In this document: positions 59,374-64,000 of the stretch, one piece after another
Numbering within the stretch: position 1 is the first letter of the stretch
Layout: each line of letters begins with the position of its first letter
Source of the DNA: Vescimonas coprocola
Lineage (GTDB): Bacteria; Bacillota; Clostridia; Oscillospirales; Oscillospiraceae
Assembly: GCF_018408575.1 (NCBI RefSeq)
Contig: NZ_AP023418.1
Location: 620,001 to 684,000, forward strand
Direction: 5' to 3'
Length of the DNA stretch: 64,000 bases
Translations under genes and position numbers: made by a program
Notes under the pieces: generated by a model
Databases searched by the model: none
The model's input: the letters and a program-made list of their open reading frames with translations, nothing else
What the model was told of the DNA's origin: nothing

Positions 59374-59404
59374 ACTTTGCAAAGCAAAGTGTAGTGTGTT
59401 ATAC
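59374..59404 (+). other. MobV-type origin of transfer (oriT)
   Basis: The inverted repeat ACTTTGC / GCAAAGT (59374-59380, 59384-59390) is followed by GTAGTGTGTTATAC. This is the arrangement of the pMV158-type oriT, where the relaxase nicks within TAGTGTG/TTA (predicted between 59398 and 59399). It matches the MobV relaxase at 63837. The separation of 4.4 kb from that gene is unusual. Confidence 0.75.
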
Positions 59405-59816
59405 GCTCTGTCGGCGTTGCCGTGAAAATGCCGTTGCCGCCGGGGAGGGCAAGGGCATTTGAAGCGGCAGGAAAACAGGGCTGTGCTTGCGTGGCGTAGA
59501 GCCGTAAGCACAGGTCTGGTTTCAACAGCAGACTGGGCGTATATGAAAGCCCCCGTCCCTCGTCCTACGCTCCGACTTGTGGACAAAGTGTCCCGAAGTT
59601 GTGGCCACACTCCCGGAAAAGTAGCAGGACAGCGGGCAACCGTCAAGGCTGAAATGAACGGGTTTACACCCGGCCTTGACCGCCACCCGCCGTCCCGCTG
59701 GATGGGTGGACAAGGCGGCCAATCCCTCAAAGTGCTTGGCCGCGCTCTTTCTGATTTTGAGGTATTCAGTTTTTCAAAATTGAATAATCAAAATAAATTT
59801 TTTTGATTGAAAAAAT
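59405..59816. other. Non-coding stretch between oriT and ant(6)
   Basis: No gene is supported. It is GC-rich and includes GGACAAAGTGTCCCGAAGTT (59581-59600), which resembles part of the palindrome at 62614-62638. The last 60 bases become AT-rich, marking the edge of the resistance-gene segment. Confidence 0.4.
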
Positions 59817-60683
59817 TTATTTGTTATCATCTTCAATGACATATTTTTTCTTTTGCCGAATCACATAATTACTGATTTTTTCATCATATAGTGGATACTG
59901 GTAATCCAACTGGCATGCCACTTCTGACGAAACCTCCCGGAACAATGCCATACATTGTTCAAAGGATTCCCACATATGGGGATAGGAATCCATATTATAA
60001 GTGGACATAAGTCGTTCCCACAATTCCTCTGGGACATATTGCTTCATAAATTTATAGTTTTTTCCCAAACTGAAATGAAATCCCTGTTTGATACCAATCA
60101 GCCAGGAAATCATGCGAAGCAATTCTTTTCGTACTATATCATTCATATGGTCAATAGCAAAAAGAATTTCTTTGCGGCATAAGCCCTTTACTACATATGT
60201 TGTAGTATTCCAAAATTCATTACAGCAATCGTCAAACATTCTTTGAGTAGGCTTCTGCAAGTGGTAGTCTATATCCGTTGGTATTGGCGGCTTTACGATA
60301 CGGTTGTCTTTATCCAACAGTAACTTTACCAGTTTATCCCATGTAAAATACTCGTCTATCAGTTCCAGCGGCAGCAAAGTTAAATCTATCTTAACATCAT
60401 CAGTAAACAGCATTAAATATGAAAATCCCTTTTCTACAGCTGGAAATAATTCCATATCTTCCGGCTTTTGCAGAATCAACCTTTCACCAAATATATCTAG
60501 CCATTTATCATCACTTGTGAAGCTGTCCATATCCGTAACAAAAAAAGTAATATCAAAATCCTGAAAATCATCAGGCGGAATATTTGTATTTGTTCTAGAT
60601 CCTTCCAAAGTAACCATGCGAATGCGTTTGTCTGTTTTTGCAAAATTCAAAACAATATCATAAACTTCCTTTTCTGATCTCAT
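59817..60683 (-). CDS. ant(6): Aminoglycoside 6-adenylyltransferase, ANT(6)-type
   Basis: The 288-residue enzyme shows IRMVTLEGSRTNTNIPPDDF then QDFDITFFVTDM (GS and DxD nucleotidyltransferase motif). QKPEDMELFPAVEKGFSYLM, IDLTLLPLELID and WNTTTYVVKGLCRKEILFAI follow. This is ANT(6), closer to the -Ib than the -Ia type by recalled sequence. ANT(6) adenylates streptomycin and confers resistance. Start ATG 60683 follows GGAGGA. GC is low compared with neighbours. No promoter was recognised. Confidence 0.9.
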   Translation of the reverse strand: MRSEKEVYDIVLNFAKTDKRIRMVTLEGSRTNTNIPPDDFQDFDITFFVTDMDSFTSDDKWLDIFGERLILQKPEDMELFPAVEKGFSYLMLFTDDVKIDLTLLPLELIDEYFTWDKLVKLLLDKDNRIVKPPIPTDIDYHLQKPTQRMFDDCCNEFWNTTTYVVKGLCRKEILFAIDHMNDIVRKELLRMISWLIGIKQGFHFSLGKNYKFMKQYVPEELWERLMSTYNMDSYPHMWESFEQCMALFREVSSEVACQLDYQYPLYDEKISNYVIRQKKKYVIEDDNK

Positions 60684-60863
60684 TTTTATCTCCTCCAATT
60701 ATTGAAATAGGTGTGAAGCCATTTTAGGGCTTTCCCGCCTTGATTGCCCATCAGCAAGGACGGGCGGGGCTGTCAACGGCGGCGCATTTATGCGCCGTTC
60801 ATCTTGACCGTTGACTGGCTCGGTTGGCTTTGCTATCTCCCCGATAAAAATTAATTAGTCGGG

Positions 60864-61316
60864 CTACTTCGGCAATTCGCTTTCTTCAACTGGAACTGCT
60901 TCAAGGTCAATATTAGACCAATAAGAGCCAATATCTGAACTTGTAAAATATTCAAAATTGCCCGTGGAGGATTTCAGCTTTCCGTTCTTGACTCCATTAC
61001 AGACATAAATCAGTTCGTAGTTTGTTCCATCTGAAAGGTTAAATCGAAAGCTGGTCACATCTGCCCCTGTGGTTTCCTCAACTTGTTTGTCTTTCAACGA
61101 TAAGTCCTCAAACATATCATACAAGCCCGTTATATCACTTTCTGCAACGACTACTTTCTTTTCCGCTGATACAGGTACTCCCGCATAGTGGTACATTTCA
61201 ATATTCTCAACATCTCCAACCTCAAAGGGAAAGTCGATATTAACCGTTTCTCCGTTACAGCCGACCAGCCCCATTATTAAAATCAGCAAGGCTATCAAAC
61301 CTATCGCTTTTTTCAT
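60864..61316 (-). CDS. Lipoprotein of unknown function
   Basis: The 150-residue protein has a signal ending LLILIMGLVGCNGE with the lipidated Cys. A small soluble domain follows (YDMFEDLSLKDKQVEETTGA and SFRFNLSDGTNYELIYVC). Start ATG 61316 follows AAAGGAG by 10 nt. I do not recognise the family. It probably is cargo of the element. Confidence 0.7.
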   Translation of the reverse strand: MKKAIGLIALLILIMGLVGCNGETVNIDFPFEVGDVENIEMYHYAGVPVSAEKKVVVAESDITGLYDMFEDLSLKDKQVEETTGADVTSFRFNLSDGTNYELIYVCNGVKNGKLKSSTGNFEYFTSSDIGSYWSNIDLEAVPVEESELPK

Positions 61317-61356
61317 ATCATCGCACTCCTTTGTCAAGTAGGATTTTGTCGCTCCC

Positions 61357-62157
61357 TTACTTTCTACCCCGTTGTGGCTTTGGATTTTTCAGTAAATCCG
61401 ATTTCTGTGCAATCTTTTTCAACCACTTCTTTTCTTCCTCTGACAGTTTCCCATAGTTCAGCTTGAGCCGCTTACAGATAAATGCCATAGCCGCCTGTTC
61501 CGGGTCGCTGTCGGGACTGGCAGTTTCCTCGGCGGTCTGTAAGAAATCTTCCAGTGGGTTGTCCTCCGGAACGCTGAAAAAATCGTCCTTATGGGCTTCC
61601 CGCAGGTCGAGGGCTATCTTGTTTATGTCCTGCTGTATCACATAGCGGCAAAAGCTGTCGTCGTCAATATGGGCGGCGATAAGCTGTCTTAACTGCGGGT
61701 CGGTCAATCCGGGATTGTGTTGTTTCATAATCGTTGCACTCACAGCGTCCACAATGGCGTTTGCGCTCTGCACCTGCTTTCCCGCTACGCCGTTCACATA
61801 GATTTCAAGGTCGGCCATGAGCCGGGGAAATTCCGGGTGGGTCGCCAGTTCACACAAAAGAGAATTGTCCACCAACCCGCTTTTCAATAGTTCAATCATA
61901 TCGTCACTCAAACACAGGTCTGCAAGATCGGCGTTTGGGTGATTTTTTGTTTGAGAACGGCCCAGCAGATAATCAACGGTCACTTCATAGAACTTCGCCA
62001 ACTCAATAAGGGCATAGTGGCTGATGTCTTTGAACTTGTCCCCCTCATAACTGCCCAAAGCAGACTTGGAGAGATGGGTCTGCTCCGCAAGCTGCTCCAG
62101 CGTCAAGCCACGCTCCACACGCAGGTCTTTCAATCGTTCTTGTATGGATAGTTCCAT
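61357..62157 (-). CDS. Xre-type transcriptional regulator of mobile element
   Basis: The 266-residue protein has an N-terminal HTH (RVERGLTLEQLAEQTHLSKS, then LGSYEGDKF; residues about 13-42). A long helical C-terminal part follows (IMKQHNPGLTDPQLRQLIAA). This arrangement is common on Firmicutes conjugative and mobilizable elements, where such proteins regulate element genes. Start ATG follows GGAGGGA. Confidence 0.82.
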   Translation of the reverse strand: MELSIQERLKDLRVERGLTLEQLAEQTHLSKSALGSYEGDKFKDISHYALIELAKFYEVTVDYLLGRSQTKNHPNADLADLCLSDDMIELLKSGLVDNSLLCELATHPEFPRLMADLEIYVNGVAGKQVQSANAIVDAVSATIMKQHNPGLTDPQLRQLIAAHIDDDSFCRYVIQQDINKIALDLREAHKDDFFSVPEDNPLEDFLQTAEETASPDSDPEQAAMAFICKRLKLNYGKLSEEEKKWLKKIAQKSDLLKNPKPQRGRK

Positions 62158-62194
62158 GCTCTCCCTCCTTGTCTGCCAGATAAATTAGGATTTA

Positions 62195-62380
62195 TCATTC
62201 TTCCTTATCCTCAATTTCTCGCTCAAAAATTGAATATTTCCAATCATCAGTTCCAGAAATCAATCTCCACCCTTGCTTACCATATTCATTCAGCTTAGCA
62301 ATATATCTGTCTAACTTAACATGAACATTAAACGAAGGCTCTGCGCTTAAATCTACGGTCATATACTCATATCTTTTCAT
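62195..62380 (-). CDS. Small DUF4177-like protein
   Basis: The 61-residue protein is MKRYEYMTVDLSAEPSFNVH then LNEYGKQGWRLISGTDDW, which resembles DUF4177. Start ATG 62380 follows AAAGGAG by 9 nt. Function unknown. Confidence 0.65.
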   Translation of the reverse strand: MKRYEYMTVDLSAEPSFNVHVKLDRYIAKLNEYGKQGWRLISGTDDWKYSIFEREIEDKEE

Positions 62381-62733
62381 TTCTAATCTCCTTTTCAACT
62401 TCCAATTTGTCACTCTGTACTTATTATTTTACCACAATTCCGAGAGCGTGGAAATAGCCTGTTTTTTAAGCCGATTTCCTACCTTTCGGATATACGGGAC
62501 GGACGGTCATTTAGGTGTAGACTTATGGTAGTTCATCGATGGACAGCACCTTGAAAACAGAATGACCGTCCGAAAAAGGATACCCCGGCTGGGGAAGCAC
62601 CGCAAGGAGCTGGACTTCGGGACAAGTTGTCCCGAAGTTGCGGGGAACGTGCCAACGCCGGAACACGCCGCAGGAATGGGGCAGGAAACCTTTTCGGGGA
62701 GAACGGCAACAGAAAGCAAAATGGAGGGAACGC
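62381..62733. other. Non-coding divergent intergenic region
   Basis: This stretch separates the minus-strand regulator genes from the plus-strand Cys-rich VLP gene. It is AT-rich at first, then GC-rich, and holds a perfect 25-bp palindrome (62614-62638). No clear -35/-10 pair was found. Confidence 0.4.
62614..62638. repeat. 25-bp perfect palindrome
   Basis: Twelve bases ACTTCGGGACAA, a central G and the perfect complement TTGTCCCGAAGT. A shorter relative (GTCCCGAAGTT) occurs at about 59590-59600. It may be a regulator-binding or transfer-related site. Confidence 0.8.
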
Positions 62734-63147
62734 ATGAGAGATAACCCCTATAAAGACTTGCCGCCACTGGAACGCAGGCCGGACGGTTCCCTTTACCGCA
62801 TGACACCGGCGCAGAGAAAACAGGCGGCCAGCCTGATACGCCGGGAGTGTTGTTGCCGTGAGGACGGCAACTGCATTGTCCTTGATGATGGGGACACCTG
62901 CACCTGCCCGCAGACGATTTCTTTCTCGGTCTGCTGTAAGTGGTTCCGCTGGGCGGTCTTGCCGCTGGACGGGACGCTGGAAGCGGAAATTTTCCGGGAT
63001 AAGGACTTGAAACGCTGTGCGGTCTGCGGTGGCGTGTTCGTCCCCAAATCCAACCGGGCAAAATACTGCCCCGGCTGTGCCGCCAGAGTTCACAGGCGGC
63101 AGAAAACAGAAAGTGAACGGAAAAGGAGGTCTGCTGTGGACAGTTAG
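62734..63147 (+). CDS. Cysteine-rich VLP-domain protein
   Basis: The 137-residue protein has ASLIRRECCCREDGNCIVLD, TCTCPQTISFSVCCKWFRWA and VLPLDGTLEAEIF. It ends CAVCGGVFVPKSNRAKYCPG. These are blocks of the Cys_rich_VLP family found on mobilizable Firmicutes elements. Probably zinc-binding; role unknown. Start follows GGAGGG by 6 nt. Confidence 0.8.
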   Translation: MRDNPYKDLPPLERRPDGSLYRMTPAQRKQAASLIRRECCCREDGNCIVLDDGDTCTCPQTISFSVCCKWFRWAVLPLDGTLEAEIFRDKDLKRCAVCGGVFVPKSNRAKYCPGCAARVHRRQKTESERKRRSAVDS

Positions 63148-63258
63148 GAGCGAAAAAAGCCTTGATTTATCAGGCTTTGCAAGCCCCAAACCGGGGCAGG
63201 TGGTATAAAGTATCGCCCGGCCCGGAAAACGGGCTTCTAACCGTCCACAAAACGCGCT

Positions 63259-63654
63259 ATGACAAACACGATTTACATTCATCAGCCGGAACAGGCGTTC
63301 AGCTTCACCCGGCTCCCCAATTTCCTCTTTGAAGCCCCTACATTCCAGCCCCTGTCCAACGAGGCAAAGGTTCTGTACGCCTTTATCCTGCGCCGGACAG
63401 AGTTGTCCCGCAAGAATGGGTGGGCGGATGACTACGGACGGATTTTCCTGTATTACCCTATCTGCGAAGTGGTTGACCTGCTCCATTGTGGGCGGCAGAA
63501 AGCGGTGAACACCCTGCGGGAACTGCAATACGCCGGACTGGTGGAAATCCAGAAGCAGGGCTGTGGAAAACCCAACCGCATTTTCCCAAAATCCTATGAA
63601 GCGGTTCCAAACACCGACTTCAAGAAATCCGGTTCTGGTACGCCGGAGGACTGA
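63259..63654 (+). CDS. RepA_N-type replication initiator, short or frameshifted
   Basis: The 131-residue protein has FSFTRLPNFLFEAPTFQPLS, NEAKVLYAFILRRTELSRKN and DLLHCGRQKAVNTLRELQYA, a RepA_N initiator domain. It ends at TGA soon after KKSGSG. In the next frame the sequence continues as THEVRKSLLRRTKTG, a phrase typical of RepA tails. A frameshift near 63640 is possible. No good ribosome site precedes the ATG. Confidence 0.7.
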   Translation: MTNTIYIHQPEQAFSFTRLPNFLFEAPTFQPLSNEAKVLYAFILRRTELSRKNGWADDYGRIFLYYPICEVVDLLHCGRQKAVNTLRELQYAGLVEIQKQGCGKPNRIFPKSYEAVPNTDFKKSGSGTPED

Positions 63655-63836
63655 AAACCGTACCCATGAAGTACGGAAATCACTCCTGAGACGTACGAAA
63701 ACCGGACGGTATATAGAAATACAAAGATAAAAAGATTGATTTATATTCTATCCATTCCAATCCTATCCGAGCTATTTTCTGCGGGATTTTCCCTGTGGAA
63801 AACCCCGGATAGGAAAGGAATGGGGAAAGGAGCAGA

Positions 63837-64000
63837 ATGGCACAACACGCAATTTTACGGTTTGAGAAGCACAAGGGCAACCCGGCAAGGCCGCTGGAAG
63901 CCCATCACGAAAGACAGAAAGAACAGTATGCCAGCAATCCCGACATTGACACAAGCCGGAGCAAATACAACTTCCATATCGTCAAGCCGGAGGGACGCTA
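63837..64000 (+). CDS. MobV-type relaxase (Mob/Pre), partial
   Basis: The visible 54 codons read AQHAILRFEKHKGNPARPLE, AHHERQKEQYASNPDIDTSR and NFHIVKP, the N-terminus of Mob_Pre/MobV relaxases. The gene runs off the window. ATG 63837 follows AAAGGAG by 6 nt. It would nick the oriT at 59374-59404. Confidence 0.85.
   Translation, partial: MAQHAILRFEKHKGNPARPLEAHHERQKEQYASNPDIDTSRSKYNFHIVKPEGR

Larger units (their letters stand above)
59205..64000. mobile_element. Mobilizable resistance element, left part
   Basis: The element starts inside the Xre gene. It carries a MobV-type oriT, an aminoglycoside resistance gene, regulators, a Cys-rich VLP protein, a RepA-like gene and a MobV relaxase running off the window. 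GC content of the resistance gene (clearly lower than its flanks) and the host-gene interruption indicate recent acquisition. The right end and the recombinase are not visible. Confidence 0.8.

Noticed and set aside
1-64000. CRISPR arrays
   Set aside because: No regularly spaced short repeats with unique spacers were seen. The repeats found are element ends and palindromes.

Overview
The window looks like a piece of a GC-rich, anaerobic Firmicutes chromosome, most likely Oscillospiraceae (Oscillibacter/Flavonifractor/Dysosmobacter-like). This is inferred from gene content and protein style: DnaE1-type polymerase, WhiA/YvcK/RapZ cluster, HprK, DUF4364, Gly/Cys-rich C_GCAxxG_C_C protein, and strong AGGAGG ribosome sites. 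No rRNA is present to confirm it.

Layout. (1) 1-13.6 kb is core chromosome: the end of tsf, a decayed small ORF, rpmB, then a tight operon hprK-glcK(ROK)-murB-rapZ-yvcK-whiA-(C_GC protein)-dnaE, followed by a conserved hypothetical gene, DUF4364, a SLOG/DUF1273 gene and an isochorismatase-like gene broken by an in-frame TAG. (2) 13.66-38.2 kb is a tandem array of integrated elements in the 3' end of a tRNA-Arg(ACG) gene. A 45-bp tRNA-derived att core occurs at 13663, 31858 and 38162, and two about 1.6-kb near-identical right ends each carry a tyrosine integrase. The left element carries a radical-SAM gene, relaxase debris, a BMP-type ABC transporter with deaminase, amidohydrolase, KDPG-aldolase/VOC fusion, KDG kinase and aminotransferase, two DUF6076 copies (one truncated), and an HTH/replication-like pair. 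The right element carries one very large predicted surface protein. (3) 38.2-45.6 kb is chromosome again: nucleoside kinase, cytidylate-kinase-like protein, SDR, SulP transporter with an unusual C-terminal extension, thiamine diphosphokinase, DUF4430 lipoprotein, GNAT, and a nucleoside phosphorylase pseudogene. (4) 45.8-57.8 kb is a compact podovirus-like virion cassette: terminase, portal, Prp-like protease, scaffold, N4-gp56 capsid, connector, tail/fibre proteins and a peptidoglycan-binding virion protein. No integrase, replication or recognisable holin/endolysin gene is visible. (5) 57.8-59.2 kb holds a transglutaminase-like gene and an Xre regulator cut off after its HTH. (6) 59.2-64.0 kb is the left part of a mobilizable resistance element: MobV-type oriT, ant(6) streptomycin adenylyltransferase, lipoprotein, HTH regulator, Cys-rich VLP protein, RepA-like protein and the start of a MobV relaxase.

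How the genes fit together. HprK with the ROK kinase ties sugar sensing to the murB-rapZ-yvcK-whiA envelope/division cluster. The left tRNA-Arg island reads as a transport-plus-catabolism module in which a BMP transporter feeds amidohydrolases and a 2-keto-3-deoxy-sugar-acid branch. In the phage cassette, the capsid and scaffold both carry Q8-x-F10-A11 at their N termini, resembling the site that Prp cuts in ribosomal protein L27, and the cassette encodes its own Prp-like protease between portal and scaffold. That is the most interesting candidate system in the window.
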